Positions 34,198-44,757 are shown, counted from the first letter of the stretch. The stretch: 56,279 nt of DNA from Nitrospira sp. CG24E (GCA_002869895.2 NEWP02000030.1:7759-64037); one strand, 5' to 3'. Notes: generated by a model not told the origin, from the letters alone. Translations and numbers: made by a program.

Positions 34198-34860
34198 ATG
34201 ACGACAAAATCCCTACGACCAACACACCCTCGTGATCGCTTCCCAGAGATTGCCAAGGCACTCGGGCGCGCGATGCCGCAGCCAAAGATGGAACTTGACC
34301 ATCGTTCCCCTTGGGAACTACTCGTGGCAACAATCCTCTCCGCCCAATGTACCGACCAACGTGTCAACAAGGTCACACCATTTCTTTTTCAACGTTACCG
34401 CCAGCCGGCAGATATGGCCGCGGCCGATCTTCTCCACGTCGAACAGCTCATTCGTTCCACCGGTTTCTATAAGAATAAAGCAAAACACCTCGTCGCCTGC
34501 GGCAGAGCTGTGACTGAGCGCTTCGGCGAGCAGGTCCCACATACGATGGAGGAGCTGATTACCTTGCCGGGCGTCGGCAGAAAAACCGCAAATGTCATGC
34601 TTGGGAACGCCTTCGGCCAGCCCAGCATTGTCGTCGATACCCATGTGAAACGCGTGGCAAAGCGACTCGGCCTGACGAGGACCGATAATCCGGAGCGTGT
34701 CGAACAAGACCTTCAGCAACTCATGCCGGAATCTCAATGGACGGCCTTTTCACAGCGCTTGTTGTTACATGGCCGCTATGTCTGTCTTGCCAGAAAGCCC
34801 CAATGCCGGACCTGTGCAATCTACCAGCAGTGCCCATGGAAACAGAAAGGCCCCCAATGA
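34198..34860 (+). CDS. nth: Endonuclease III
   Basis: A DNA glycosylase/AP lyase for oxidised pyrimidines. The 220-residue product has the helix-hairpin-helix LPGVGRKTANVML with catalytic Lys, VDTHVKRVAKRLG with catalytic Asp, and the [4Fe-4S] cysteines CLARKPQCRTCAIYQQC (spacing 6-2-5) at the C-terminus. ATG 34198 is chosen as the first start behind the hflX stop at 34163; a TTG at 34147 would overlap hflX. The stop overlaps the yicC start (ATGA), suggesting translational coupling in the nth-yicC-gmk-rpoZ-coaBC run. Confidence 0.95.
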   Translation: MTTKSLRPTHPRDRFPEIAKALGRAMPQPKMELDHRSPWELLVATILSAQCTDQRVNKVTPFLFQRYRQPADMAAADLLHVEQLIRSTGFYKNKAKHLVACGRAVTERFGEQVPHTMEELITLPGVGRKTANVMLGNAFGQPSIVVDTHVKRVAKRLGLTRTDNPERVEQDLQQLMPESQWTAFSQRLLLHGRYVCLARKPQCRTCAIYQQCPWKQKGPQ

Positions 34861-35735
34861 TTCGCAGCATGACCGGATTTGGGCGTCGACAGGCCTCCTG
34901 GCAGGATGGGTCCGCCACGGTAGAAATGCGATCCGTCAACCACCGCTTTCTAGAGATTGCCTGCCGTCTTCCCCGGCCATTGAGCCACCTAGAAGACTCC
35001 TTCAAGAAAGCTATCCAGCAACGTTGTGTCAGGGGACGCATCGACATCACTGTGACCGTCCAAGCGGGCAAAGGCCGCGCCGGAAGCGTCAACCTTGACC
35101 AGGCCCTCGCGAAGCAGTACTATCTGGCTCTTCGTACCCTCAAGAAATCCCTGAAACTGAGCGGGTCCATCGACCTTGCTCTCATGGCCGGACTTCGCGA
35201 CGTCGTATCGGTATCGGAGCAACCTGCAGAAGATCCAAAACTGGCTAAAATAGTTCAGCAATTGACGACCCAGGCCCTCACAGATCTTGCTGCCATGCGA
35301 GCAGATGAAGGAAAAGTCCTGACAGAGGACATGAGAACGAGGATTCAGACCATCCGAGGGCACAAGGTTTTTGTCGCCGGACGGAGCCCCCTGTTGGCTC
35401 AAGAGGGATATAACAGGATGAAAGCCCGAGTAGAAAAGCTCCTGGAGTCGGAAATACCCGACCCTGCACGGCTCTATCAAGAGTTAGCCGTATATGCAGA
35501 TCGTGCTGATATTACGGAAGAAATAGTCAGATTGGATTCCCATATGATACAGTTTGAGCAGACTCTCAACAGCACAGAATCCGTGGGGAAAACACTCGAC
35601 TTCCTGCTCCAGGAAATTGGGCGGGAAGTCAACACGATCGGCTCAAAAGCCAATGATGCGGAAATCGCCGGTCATGTGGTTCAGATGAAGGCCGAATTGG
35701 AACGTATTCGCGAACAGGTCCAAAACGTCGAATGA
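34857..35735 (+). CDS. yicC: YicC family endoribonuclease-like protein
   Basis: The 292-residue protein starts MIRSMTGFGRRQ, the N-terminal mark of YicC, and ends with the family segment DFLLQEIGREVNTIGSKAND. YicC of E. coli and YloC of Bacillus act in RNA decay; activity here is inferred by family. ATG 34857 overlaps the nth stop by 4 bases and its own stop overlaps gmk (ATGA at 35732). The order yicC-gmk-rpoZ-coaBC is common in bacteria, which supports the annotation. Confidence 0.93.
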   Translation: MIRSMTGFGRRQASWQDGSATVEMRSVNHRFLEIACRLPRPLSHLEDSFKKAIQQRCVRGRIDITVTVQAGKGRAGSVNLDQALAKQYYLALRTLKKSLKLSGSIDLALMAGLRDVVSVSEQPAEDPKLAKIVQQLTTQALTDLAAMRADEGKVLTEDMRTRIQTIRGHKVFVAGRSPLLAQEGYNRMKARVEKLLESEIPDPARLYQELAVYADRADITEEIVRLDSHMIQFEQTLNSTESVGKTLDFLLQEIGREVNTIGSKANDAEIAGHVVQMKAELERIREQVQNVE

Positions 35736-36448
35736 GCTCAAGCAGCACCACAAGCTCTGCGGCGCCGGCGGCAGGCCAACCCCGCCCCTCGACGGATCGG
35801 CGGGGGATCTTATTTATTATTTCCGCGCCTTCTGGCACAGGGAAAACCACACTCTGCAAACAACTTTCGGCAAACCTTCCAGGGTTATGGCATTCAATTT
35901 CTTATACCACGCGGAAGCCGCGTCCTGGCGAAATGCATGGCCGAGAATATTATTTCATTGAAGAAGAGCCCTTCCGGGAGATGATTGTACGAAATGAATT
36001 CGTCGAGTGGGCTCAGGTCTACGGACATCTCTACGGCACTCCGTGGAAATCGCTGACCGAGAAAATCGATCAGGGTATCGATGTATTGCTCGAGATCGAT
36101 GTCCAAGGGGCCATGCAAGTCAAGAAACAGTTCGAGGATTCGGTCCCGATCTTTATTCTCCCCCCGTCGATGACCGTGCTCCGGTCGCGCCTGCAAACCA
36201 GAGCCTCCGACTCACCGGAAGAGATACACCGAAGGCTACACCAAGTGAGAGAAGAGGTATGGAGCTACCGAGAATATGCCTACGTCGTCAGAAACCATGA
36301 GCTTGGACAGTCCCTGCGCGATCTCGAAAGCATCTTCCGGTCTGAACGGTTGAAGACGCAACGACTCAACATCAAGTGGCTCGAGAATAATTTCATTTTT
36401 GACGACGAACAGCAAACCGGAGATCGCAAAGATCTTCCCAACCGATGA
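35732..36448 (+). CDS. gmk: Guanylate kinase
   Basis: Converts GMP and ATP to GDP and ADP. The 238-residue product has an added ~22-residue Ser/Ala/Pro-rich N-terminal tail, then FIISAPSGTGKTTLC (P-loop), SYTTRKPRPGE (GMP-binding) and LLEIDVQGAMQVK. Length is slightly above the usual ~205 aa because of the tail and a C-terminal extension. ATG 35732 overlaps the yicC stop; a start further in would remove the tail but has no ribosome site. Confidence 0.95.
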   Translation: MSSSSTTSSAAPAAGQPRPSTDRRGILFIISAPSGTGKTTLCKQLSANLPGLWHSISYTTRKPRPGEMHGREYYFIEEEPFREMIVRNEFVEWAQVYGHLYGTPWKSLTEKIDQGIDVLLEIDVQGAMQVKKQFEDSVPIFILPPSMTVLRSRLQTRASDSPEEIHRRLHQVREEVWSYREYAYVVRNHELGQSLRDLESIFRSERLKTQRLNIKWLENNFIFDDEQQTGDRKDLPNR

Positions 36449-36463
36449 AGGAGTACCGGACCC

Positions 36464-36820
36464 ATGATCGACATGTTACGACTTTTGCCGCAATACACCA
36501 CAGACGAATTTGACTCGCGTCACAGGCTCGCAATCGTTGCGGCCCAGCGGACGAAGCACATCTTGCAAGGATCACGGCATGCCCCTTCGCGTTTCACCAA
36601 AGAAACGACCATCGCCCTCGATGAGGTCCTCCGGACACAAATCAAATATCTCGTCGGTCAGGAAGCCCGGGACGCCATGAAGGAGTCGAAACGCAGCAGA
36701 GAAGGGGAGATGGAGCGAGTTGCCTCTATGAGCGGGGATGACGTGAAAGAGATCAAGAAAGAATTGAGCGTCTACGTCGACGACAGCCCGGCGCCAGCGG
36801 TGGCTGAGACCGAGGAGTAA
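36464..36820 (+). CDS. rpoZ: RNA polymerase omega subunit
   Basis: The 118-residue protein contains the omega fold: EFDSRHRLAIVAAQRTKHI and the T-x-x-A-L-E-E-like segment ETTIALDEVLRTQIKY. The N-terminus MIDMLRLLPQYTTD and the acidic, charged C-terminal tail are longer than in E. coli omega. Location directly after gmk and before coaBC supports it. AAGGAG at 36448-36453 is the ribosome site. It binds the beta-prime subunit and aids core assembly; ppGpp response is not inferable here. Confidence 0.85.
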   Translation: MIDMLRLLPQYTTDEFDSRHRLAIVAAQRTKHILQGSRHAPSRFTKETTIALDEVLRTQIKYLVGQEARDAMKESKRSREGEMERVASMSGDDVKEIKKELSVYVDDSPAPAVAETEE

Positions 36821-36821
36821 T

Positions 36822-38090
36822 TTGGTGGAAATTTCCGGCTCCATAGGGCCGACGTTGACTGGGAAGCGGATTGTGCTGGGCGTGACCGGCAGCATCGCTA
36901 CCTATAAGGCCGTCGTATTGCTCAGGACGTTGCTCTCTGAAGGAGCAACCGTGCATGTCGTGATGACGCAATCGGCTATGAAATTCGTCACTCCTCTGAC
37001 GTTTGAAGTCCTTTCCGGCCATCCCGTTTCAACGGATTTGTTCGAGGCGCATCAGGAGATGACGCACTTGTCCTTGCCAGAACAGGCAGATGCCATCGTC
37101 ATTGCTCCGGCCACAGCCAATTGCCTCGCAAAATCGGCATTGGGGCTGGGCGACGATTTGCTTTCGACCATGCTGCTTACGGCACGGTGCCCGCTGATTC
37201 TAGCCCCGGCGATGGATGGAGGGATGTGGACCCATCCGACCGTCAGAGAACATGTTGCAACATTGCGAGCCAGGGGAACAATCGTGCTGGACACTGAAGA
37301 AGGCCCTCTCGCTTCCGGTCGGATAGGCCAAGGACGCTTGGCAGGGGAGGCCGCCATTTTAGAGGCGATTCAGACGGCACTGGCTCCACAGCGCGACTGG
37401 CAAGGGCATCGTATTCTGGTTTCGGCGGGCCCGACGCAGGAACCGATCGATCCGGTGCGCTTCATATCGAACCGCTCCTCCGGCAAAATGGGCTATGCTA
37501 TTGCCGAAGCCGCCCAGGCAAGAGGAGCCCAGGTTGTTCTCGTCTCCGGTCCCACAGCGCTCCCAACTCCCAGTGGCGTCGAAATGATTCCGGTGGCCAC
37601 GGCTGAAGAGATGATGAAGGCCCTATCGACTCGCCTTACATGGTCCACAGTGGTGATCATGGCAGCCGCTGTGGCGGATTTCCGCCCCACACATCCAGTC
37701 TCAAAAAAGATAAAAAAACAGGACCGAACCGGCCACAGGCTCGATCTCGAACGCACGACCGACATCCTGGCCTCTCTATCGGCCCAACGAACCACACAAC
37801 TCATAGTCGGCTTCGCTGCTGAGACGAACGATATGATCGCCCATGCTAGAAACAAGCTGGCTGCGAAAGGCCTTGACCTCATCGTCGCGAACGATGTCAC
37901 GATAGAGGGCGCAGGATTTGGCAGCGATCAGAACGCCGCCACCTTGATCGATCGCCAGGGGGGCATCACAGAGCTTCCGCTGATGCCAAAACGAACACTT
38001 GCCGATGCAATCCTGAGCCATGCACAAGGACTGCTCCGCAGCAGCAGACGATCAATCCAGAGTGCGAACCCTCTTGCGGGAGGACGTTAA
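36822..38090 (+). CDS. coaBC: Bifunctional phosphopantothenoylcysteine decarboxylase/phosphopantothenate-cysteine ligase
   Basis: Two steps of coenzyme A synthesis. The N-terminal flavoprotein (CoaC) part has GKRIVLGVTGSIATYKAV, the active-site His in THLSLPEQAD, APATANCLAK and PAMDGGMW; the last has Asp where E. coli has Asn, a variation I believe occurs in other phyla too. The C-terminal ligase (CoaB) part has LVSAGPTQEPIDPVRFISNRSSGKMG and MAAAVADFRP. TTG 36822 (or GTG 36825) is the start, with GAGGAG at 36811-36816. It is one base after the rpoZ stop. Confidence 0.95.
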   Translation: MVEISGSIGPTLTGKRIVLGVTGSIATYKAVVLLRTLLSEGATVHVVMTQSAMKFVTPLTFEVLSGHPVSTDLFEAHQEMTHLSLPEQADAIVIAPATANCLAKSALGLGDDLLSTMLLTARCPLILAPAMDGGMWTHPTVREHVATLRARGTIVLDTEEGPLASGRIGQGRLAGEAAILEAIQTALAPQRDWQGHRILVSAGPTQEPIDPVRFISNRSSGKMGYAIAEAAQARGAQVVLVSGPTALPTPSGVEMIPVATAEEMMKALSTRLTWSTVVIMAAAVADFRPTHPVSKKIKKQDRTGHRLDLERTTDILASLSAQRTTQLIVGFAAETNDMIAHARNKLAAKGLDLIVANDVTIEGAGFGSDQNAATLIDRQGGITELPLMPKRTLADAILSHAQGLLRSSRRSIQSANPLAGGR

Positions 38091-38095
38091 CGGCC

Positions 38096-38932
38096 ATGGC
38101 GCAAAATCAGCTCGCTCCCGGAAACGCTCTGGAACTCGATCGGCTGGCTACCCAATTAGCCAAAGATCCACATTCCAAAGCATTCATGCCATTAGCCGAA
38201 GAGTATGGAAAATCAGGCATGTGGCAGGAAGCTGCGGCAGTCCTCGAAGACGGCCTCAAGTTATACCCCGGTTTCATTACGGCTATGGTAGCACTGGGAC
38301 GGGCTTACGACCAACTTGGTCAGGTGATAAAGGCCAAGGCGATTCTAGAAGAATCCGTGAAGTTGAGCCCGGAAAACCTTCGCGCGCACCGGACATTGAT
38401 CAAGATCTACCAGAACCAGGGACTCAACGAATCGGCACTGCAATCCTGCGCTGTCATACTGGCCGCCAATCCACGAGATGAGGAAGCCCGTTCAATCCAA
38501 TCTGCTCTAGGTGGACCTCTGAAACAACAGAAGGAACCGGCAAGGCAAACGTCGCCGGCTCCAGCCACGCCGACTCTTTCTGCCCAGCAGGCGACTACGC
38601 CGTCTGCCCCTGTTGAATTCACAGCTCCCACAACAGAAGCAAGTATAGGACATGATCTATCGGTCGCAACACCGCCTGTGCCAGAGGTCGACTCCGGCAA
38701 CCCACCTATTGAAGCAGCAGAATCGATGCTGTCAGGCCCCGGCACAGACAATCGAACAGAGGAAGCTCCTACGGTTCCTGAGATAAACCTCCCAGCTGTC
38801 GACAGGGTAGACACACCTCCCTCTTCCCCACATGCTGATGTCGTAGCCCAATTGGAAGCCTGGCTGTGCGCCATCGAATCACGCCGTCTCGATCGTGATG
38901 CAACAAACGAGTCGCAGCCTAAAGTATCCTGA
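38096..38932 (+). CDS. TPR-repeat protein with Pro/Thr-rich tail, unknown function
   Basis: The first ~140 residues form about three to four tetratricopeptide repeats (AVLEDGLKLYPGFITAMVAL, then AILEESVKLSPENLRAHRTL). Residues 140-250 are a low-complexity, Pro/Thr/Ala/Glu-rich, probably unstructured region, ending in a short helical segment (VVAQLEAWLCAIESRR). No signal peptide is seen. It follows coaBC by five bases and has GGGAGGA as ribosome site, so it is the last gene of that run. Proteins of this kind act in complex assembly; the partner is unknown. Confidence 0.75.
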   Translation: MAQNQLAPGNALELDRLATQLAKDPHSKAFMPLAEEYGKSGMWQEAAAVLEDGLKLYPGFITAMVALGRAYDQLGQVIKAKAILEESVKLSPENLRAHRTLIKIYQNQGLNESALQSCAVILAANPRDEEARSIQSALGGPLKQQKEPARQTSPAPATPTLSAQQATTPSAPVEFTAPTTEASIGHDLSVATPPVPEVDSGNPPIEAAESMLSGPGTDNRTEEAPTVPEINLPAVDRVDTPPSSPHADVVAQLEAWLCAIESRRLDRDATNESQPKVS

Positions 38933-38947
38933 CAACTCTTCGTACGT

Positions 38948-38976
38948 TTGACCGGTCTGAGACGGACTGCTACAAT
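38948..38976 (+). promoter_or_regulatory. Sigma-70-like promoter of the aroQ-efp-accBC operon
   Basis: TTGACC (38948-38953), 17-base spacer, TACAAT (38971-38976), 65 bases upstream of aroQ. Confidence 0.68.
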
Positions 38977-39040
38977 GCGGCCCTGCTGGACCCTGTTCTG
39001 AGAAACTGTCCGCATAGTTCCAGCCTGTGAACAGATTGAC

Positions 39041-39592
39041 ATGCTACGAATATTGGTCGTACACGGTCCGAATCTCAATCTCCTCGGGACCAGGGAGCAA
39101 TCGATTTACGGCACATTGTCTCTGGACGCTCTTGACTCCTCCATCACGAAGTTGGCAAAGGAGTTAGGTGTGCAGGTGAATCTGTGCCAGTCGAATAACG
39201 AGGGTGAACTGGTTACCTGGATTCAAGAAGCTCAGACGAGATACGACGGAATTATCATTAACCCCGCTGCCTATACCCACACCAGCGTCGCAATCCGGGA
39301 TGCTATTGCCGCGGTCGGCCTACCGACAGTCGAGGTGCATCTCTCCAATATTCATCAGCGAGAAGAATTTCGGCATCGATCCTATATTGCAGGAGTCGCT
39401 CTCGGGCAGATCGCCGGCTTAGGCCCGACCGGCTATCTGCTCGCACTTCGTGGTCTACACGACCATCTCACGGCATCTGGACGGCAGAAGAAAATGTCCA
39501 CACCGGCGCCTGCACGGCGGAGGGCTAAAGAAATGCAACCATCGCGGAGCCGGTCGAATGACCGCAAACAGTCCGAAGGGAGTACCGAGTGA
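39041..39592 (+). CDS. aroQ: 3-dehydroquinate dehydratase, type II
   Basis: Third step of the shikimate pathway. The type II signature is [19 protein letters not shown], with the catalytic Tyr at 23; [16 protein letters not shown] and [18 protein letters not shown] complete the active site. The core is about 148 residues; a basic C-terminal tail of about 35 residues (rich in Arg/Lys/Ser) is additional. The GTGA overlap at 39589-39592 couples it to efp. The aroQ-efp-accB-accC order is widely conserved. Confidence 0.95.
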   Translation: MLRILVVHGPNLNLLGTREQSIYGTLSLDALDSSITKLAKELGVQVNLCQSNNEGELVTWIQEAQTRYDGIIINPAAYTHTSVAIRDAIAAVGLPTVEVHLSNIHQREEFRHRSYIAGVALGQIAGLGPTGYLLALRGLHDHLTASGRQKKMSTPAPARRRAKEMQPSRSRSNDRKQSEGSTE

Positions 39593-40149
39593 TTTCCACA
39601 ACCGATTTTCGCGGTGGCGTACGGCTCATGGTCGATAACCAACCCTTTTATATCGTTGAGTTTCAGCACGTGAAACCGGGCAAGGGTGGGGCCTTTGTGC
39701 GCACCAAGTTGAAAAGCTATCTTTCCGGGAATGTCCTCGATCGGACCTTCCGGTCTGGAGAACGATTCGAAGAGCCGAATCTCGAAGAACGGACCATGCA
39801 ATTCCTCTATGCGACGGACGACGCCTATACCTTTATGGACACAGAAACCTTCGAGCAGCTGACATTCGAAAAAGGAAAGCTCGGCCAAAATGCAGATCTC
39901 TTGAAAGAAGACATGACGGTGAAGATTTTGGTCTATGAGCATCGTCCGATCGACGTCGAGCTGCCCAACTTTATCGAGCTAAAAGTCAGCGATACAGAGC
40001 CTGGTTTCCGCGGTGACACAGCCACAGGCGGAACCAAGCTTGCAACCCTTGAAACCGGCGCCACGATCAAGGTCCCGCTCTATTTAGAAACTGGAACCGT
40101 CATTAGGATCGATACCCGTACCAGAGAGTATGTGGAGCGCGTTCGGTGA
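39589..40149 (+). CDS. efp: Elongation factor P
   Basis: Relieves ribosome stalling at polyproline. The 186-residue product has the KOW-like N domain with [14 protein letters not shown]; the modifiable Lys is at 32 in the loop. A GTG start is embedded in the aroQ stop (GTGA). EpmA/EpmB or EarP modification genes are not in the window, so the modification type is unknown. The stop overlaps the accB start by 4 bases. Confidence 0.96.
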   Translation: MISTTDFRGGVRLMVDNQPFYIVEFQHVKPGKGGAFVRTKLKSYLSGNVLDRTFRSGERFEEPNLEERTMQFLYATDDAYTFMDTETFEQLTFEKGKLGQNADLLKEDMTVKILVYEHRPIDVELPNFIELKVSDTEPGFRGDTATGGTKLATLETGATIKVPLYLETGTVIRIDTRTREYVERVR

Positions 40150-40721
40150 GCATGCGAAAGTCGAATAAATCGAAGAAAGGTGGAGCCCCGATTATCCCAT
40201 CTCAGGCCGCTCTTGCAGCTCAGAGTGGGAAGGGCGCACGTCCATTGTCAGGGAAACAGAGCAGACATATCCAAGAACTGATCGATCTGCTCAAGAAAAA
40301 CAACCTGACAGAGCTGGAATTGGAATGCGAAGGCTTAAGAGTCCGTGTGCGGAACGAAATCGGAGTCAAAATGGTTACGGCCAGCGTCACTGACCAGACC
40401 ATGCCTGGTCCAGCAGCCACAACCTCCCAGACGCCTACCACGACCAGTACAAAGAGCGAAGCGGCGCCAGGCATGATCACCATCGTGTCCCCGATCGTTG
40501 GAACCTTCTATCGGTCACCCTCGCCCGATGCCGAGCCCTACGTTGACGAAGGCGATTATGTGAAAAAGGGGCAGGTTCTGTGCATCGTCGAAGCGATGAA
40601 GTTGATGAATGAAATCGAATCGGAGGTCAGTGGGCGAGTCATGAAAATTCTGGCAGAAAGCACCAAACCGGTGGAATACGGCCAGGCGCTTTTCCTCGTG
40701 GATTCGACAGCCACACCCTAG
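40146..40721 (+). CDS. accB: Biotin carboxyl carrier protein of acetyl-CoA carboxylase
   Basis: Carries CO2 between the biotin carboxylase and carboxyltransferase halves. The 191-residue product has an N-terminal helical region, a Pro/Thr/Ala-rich linker (about 85-108) and a C-terminal biotinyl domain with EAMKLMNE (Lys152). [17 protein letters not shown] is the standard thumb-type segment. GTG 40146 overlaps the efp stop; ATG 40152 is an alternative. accC follows after 32 bases. Confidence 0.96.
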   Translation: MSMRKSNKSKKGGAPIIPSQAALAAQSGKGARPLSGKQSRHIQELIDLLKKNNLTELELECEGLRVRVRNEIGVKMVTASVTDQTMPGPAATTSQTPTTTSTKSEAAPGMITIVSPIVGTFYRSPSPDAEPYVDEGDYVKKGQVLCIVEAMKLMNEIESEVSGRVMKILAESTKPVEYGQALFLVDSTATP

Positions 40722-40753
40722 CTTCTTCCCGCAGCCCACACCGGAGTACCTGC

Positions 40754-42094
<1,341 letters not shown>

Positions 42095-42202
42095 CGCTCC
42101 GAGGCGGTCAAGCCGAACGGAGGGGAATCAATTTCGCCGAATTACATTTGTCGGATGCGAATGAGGGGATCTACTGGCTGGTGTCCTGATGCGGAATCGA
42201 AG

Positions 42203-42478
42203 CTACTTCTTTTGTTTGGCTGATTCTTGAGCTGATGTCTTCTCAGCTCCCTTCTCCGTAATCTTTTTGAATGCATTCCCGATCGCAGAGCCCATCTTAG
42301 GAATCTCTTTCTCGACATTGTTCGCGGCACTCTTCAACCCTCGGCCCAGGTCGTCCACGGTGATTCCTTTGTTTCCCCTTGTGTCGCGATTGGCTTCTGC
42401 GGTCGATGAGGCGGCGACTGCTGTCTGGCTCAGGCCGAATAGCAAGAGTGCCGTAACGTTCAGGACCATCTTGTGCAT
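42203..42478 (-). CDS. Small exported protein, unknown function
   Basis: The 91-residue product starts MHKMVLNVTALLLFGLSQ, with a signal peptide cleaved near TAVA-ASS. The mature part is about 67 residues, charged and probably helical (ITVDDLGRGLKSAANNVE, then MGSAIGNAFKKITEKG), a pattern seen in small periplasmic or amphipathic proteins. It lacks cysteines. No family is recognised. ATG 42478 is preceded by GAGGCG on the minus strand, a fair ribosome site; an upstream GTG-type extension is less likely. It stands alone, facing accC. Confidence 0.7.
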   Translation of the reverse strand: MHKMVLNVTALLLFGLSQTAVAASSTAEANRDTRGNKGITVDDLGRGLKSAANNVEKEIPKMGSAIGNAFKKITEKGAEKTSAQESAKQKK

Positions 42479-42563
42479 ATGACGCCTCGTTGTCTCCCAC
42501 ACGATCAGGTGAGCAGAATTGTTCTTCCAGTCACAATCGCCTTTCCAAAAGATGGAGGGCGCA

Positions 42564-42764
42564 TTATCTGGTATCGTTCATCTCTTTACGGACTAGCTCC
42601 TCAGCTTTCAGCCAATCTTCTACGTCGTGTTCCGCCTGTCGCCCCCGTTGTTCGTAGAGCTCATAGGCTTTTTTCGCAATTCGCTCCCTTACCTCGTCCG
42701 AATACTTCTGCATCGACTCAGGTTCATGCGCCACACGCTGGGCGTCAGGATTGCTGGTCTTCAT
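42564..42764 (-). CDS. DUF2934 protein
   Basis: The 66-residue product contains ERIAKKAYELYEQRGRQA followed by EDWLKAEELV, the hallmark of DUF2934 proteins, which are small, charged and of unknown function; they are frequent in Nitrospira and related bacteria. ATG 42764 is preferred: AAGGAGG (minus strand, near 42773) gives a spacing of about seven bases, whereas ATG 42770 would be too close. No signal peptide. Confidence 0.85.
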   Translation of the reverse strand: MKTSNPDAQRVAHEPESMQKYSDEVRERIAKKAYELYEQRGRQAEHDVEDWLKAEELVRKEMNDTR

Positions 42765-42848
42765 AGGCATTCCTCCTTGGACGACTGCGTTGTTTATCGT
42801 AAGAAGAACCAGCCAGCCTGTCAACTGAAGGAGACATCTCTGTCGGTC

Positions 42849-42878
42849 TTGCATCCTCAGTCGCTGCTCTCCTACAAT
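42849..42878 (+). promoter_or_regulatory. Putative promoter of the adhesin E-like gene
   Basis: TTGCAT (42849-42854), 18-base spacer, TACAAT (42873-42878); the start codon lies 22 bases downstream. The -35 is weak. Confidence 0.42.
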
Positions 42879-42899
42879 GTCAGATCTTGCGGGGCCCCT

Positions 42900-43388
42900 A
42901 TGCCTTTCACGACTTGTCCCATCCGTCGTTTCCCTTTGCTGAGTTCCGTAACATCCTGTGCCGAGCAGGTCCGCACGCAGTCGCTCGCCTCCTTGCCAAT
43001 CTTCTGGGTTTTGATCCTGTTGCTGGCGCTGAGTACTGAGCCGGTGTATGCGGAATGGGAGTTAGCAAGCGGCGACGACTCAGCGAAGCTCACGGTCTAC
43101 GTCGATCGTGACACCATTCAGCGCAAGGGAAATCTGGCGAAGATGTGGCAATTATACGACTACAAGACCGTGCAAACCGTGGCGGGCGACTCACTCCTGT
43201 CTATCCAGCGGCATAATGAATACGACTGTGCCGGAGAACGCACACGCATGCTCGCGTACACCTGGTTTTCAAGTAATATGGGACGTGGGAGGGTCGTATA
43301 CAAAACCTCTGAGGAACAGCCCTGGGCGACGATTATGCCACGGAGCATCGATCAAGCTCTGTGGAAAGTAGCTTGTGGTAAGCAGTAA
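42900..43388 (+). CDS. Surface-adhesin E-like exported protein
   Basis: The 162-residue product has a long N-terminal region with a hydrophobic helix (residues 33-47) and likely cleavage after TEPVYA, followed by a ~110-residue domain resembling the surface-adhesin E family (WELASGDDSAKLTVYVDRD, ending IDQALWKVACGKQ). Two Cys residues (CAGERTRM and VACGKQ) could form a disulfide. The family was named from Haemophilus adhesin E, but function elsewhere is unproven. ATG 42900 fits the promoter at 42849. Confidence 0.68.
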   Translation: MPFTTCPIRRFPLLSSVTSCAEQVRTQSLASLPIFWVLILLLALSTEPVYAEWELASGDDSAKLTVYVDRDTIQRKGNLAKMWQLYDYKTVQTVAGDSLLSIQRHNEYDCAGERTRMLAYTWFSSNMGRGRVVYKTSEEQPWATIMPRSIDQALWKVACGKQ

Positions 43389-43394
43389 ATCCGC

Positions 43395-43663
43395 CTAGCA
43401 GGCTGTTTATAAAGTCCGCCAGCGGCGCTCCCAGCAACCGTGAAACGTGAGGCGTGAAACGTAAATCGTGTGTTGGCCCAAAGCTGCGGCCTTGCCTGCG
43501 GAACGGCGCGTCTTGGACTTCGGCGAGCTCAGTCGAGCCGCGCGCTGGGGTTGGGCGGATGAGAAGCTGGCCTTTCTGAACAGCCTGCGATGGCGTCTGA
43601 ATGAGTCTGTGGGGTTCCAGGCCTTGCGTTTCGTCATGCTCAAGTAGTTTATAAGCCTGCTAG
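43395..43663. repeat. Nested palindromic element R6 with an inserted GTGAAACG array
   Basis: CTAGCAGGCT (43395-43404) is complementary to AGCCTGCTAG (43654-43663). An inner pair, GCAGGCTGTTTATAAAGTCC from 43398 and GGCCTTTCTGAACAGCCTGC ending 43588, is the same family as R5. Inside lies GTGAAACGTGAGGCGTGAAACG (about 43440-43462), an E-family array. A short open frame across 43530-43650 is rejected as a gene. The rest of the 362-base gap to 43751 is featureless. Confidence 0.7.
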
Positions 43664-43750
43664 AAGGATTTGGGTCCCTTTCGTTACCGTCTTCTGTCCC
43701 GTAATGCGCCGACCCTCCGCCCATCTGATGTTTCCATTAACTAGAGTAGG

Positions 43751-44650
43751 GTGATGCCGACCATCTTATACAAGACTCTCTCGGGCCGGAAGCGTGCCGG
43801 CATGAGTATAGGGGAGGCCATCCGACAATTGACGTTGGGTGAGATGCTCCAAGGTGCGGCAGAGTTGGTCGCCGTGCTCACTCTGCTCGTTGCGGCAGTT
43901 ATCTGGCTTATCATCCGGATCCAACCACATCCAGAGGTCCAAGTCGGCGTTGCCTTATTTGCATACGAGCGTGGGGCCACAGTGGAGGGCACAACCAAGA
44001 CTTCTCTTTCTCGGATGCAGGACCTCGTTGCCAATTGCACACTCTGGGAATTTCCGCCGGCGCTGGTAAAAAATCATACGAAGGTCTCAGATCTGCAGGC
44101 AGCGGTATTGACCAAAGTTCTCCTTGAAAATGTCTCAGACGAGGGCCTGACAAACCTCCGTCTGGGGGTCGTGAGCCGTCTCCATGGCGCCACCACAAGA
44201 GTGTCGGCAGCCCAGAATCTCGAAGTGACGGGCAAGCTTGAGTCAACCTCGCAAGATGGCCTCCACAAGTATGTGATCTCTATTGCCACTATCGAGCCCA
44301 AGTCATCGGCAGTTCTGAGTCTGCAGACCCCCATGAACGATAACTTACAGCGCGTCCTGTCGCAGAAACATATTACGGTTCGTCTGCCGTCGGTATTCCT
44401 GTCGGCAGATCAGCTATGGAACGTTCATCCAACAGTTACTCCCGTCGATGCCTCGATCATGTTGAAACGCGAGACTGAATTGCATACCGGCGAAAAAGGA
44501 ATCCCGGTCGCTGAATTGATTGAGAGGAGGTTGCTGGATTCCTCGGACCGGGAACTGAATGCAGAGGACCTCTCCCATCGGCTTCTACCGACGGCGTCTC
44601 TGTGCCAAGAAGATCGGAAAACAGCTGGTGAAATTCGTCACAACAAATAA
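43751..44650 (+). CDS. Membrane-anchored protein, unknown function
   Basis: The 299-residue protein has a single transmembrane segment at about 38-56 (VAVLTLLVAAVIWLIIRI) and a large C-terminal domain with no recognised motif (LQAAVLTKVLLENVSDEGLT and ASIMLKRETELHTGEKG). The orientation is probably N-in, C-out. The C-terminal tail is charged (EDLSHRLLPTASLCQEDRK). GTG 43751 or ATG 43754 may be the start; no clear ribosome site. The flanking repeats R6 and absence of operon partners suggest an accessory gene. Confidence 0.68.
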   Translation: MMPTILYKTLSGRKRAGMSIGEAIRQLTLGEMLQGAAELVAVLTLLVAAVIWLIIRIQPHPEVQVGVALFAYERGATVEGTTKTSLSRMQDLVANCTLWEFPPALVKNHTKVSDLQAAVLTKVLLENVSDEGLTNLRLGVVSRLHGATTRVSAAQNLEVTGKLESTSQDGLHKYVISIATIEPKSSAVLSLQTPMNDNLQRVLSQKHITVRLPSVFLSADQLWNVHPTVTPVDASIMLKRETELHTGEKGIPVAELIERRLLDSSDRELNAEDLSHRLLPTASLCQEDRKTAGEIRHNK

Positions 44651-44757
44651 TTAACACAATACGCGATATGTGGCGTTGTTTAGCATGACATTGCCCATAC
44701 GCCATCACTGCTTCCCTTCTGGAATCTTCTCCACCGTTCCGCCTACAATGCCACGCC

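Noticed and set aside
43530-43650. Short protein-like frame (ARWGWADEKLAFLNSLRW) inside R6
   Set aside because: It has no start codon or ribosome site, and its middle is the arm of the R5/R6 palindrome; it may at most be a gene remnant.
44651-44757. TPP riboswitch before thiE
   Set aside because: The conserved CTGAGA and ACCTGA boxes were not found in the 107-base leader.
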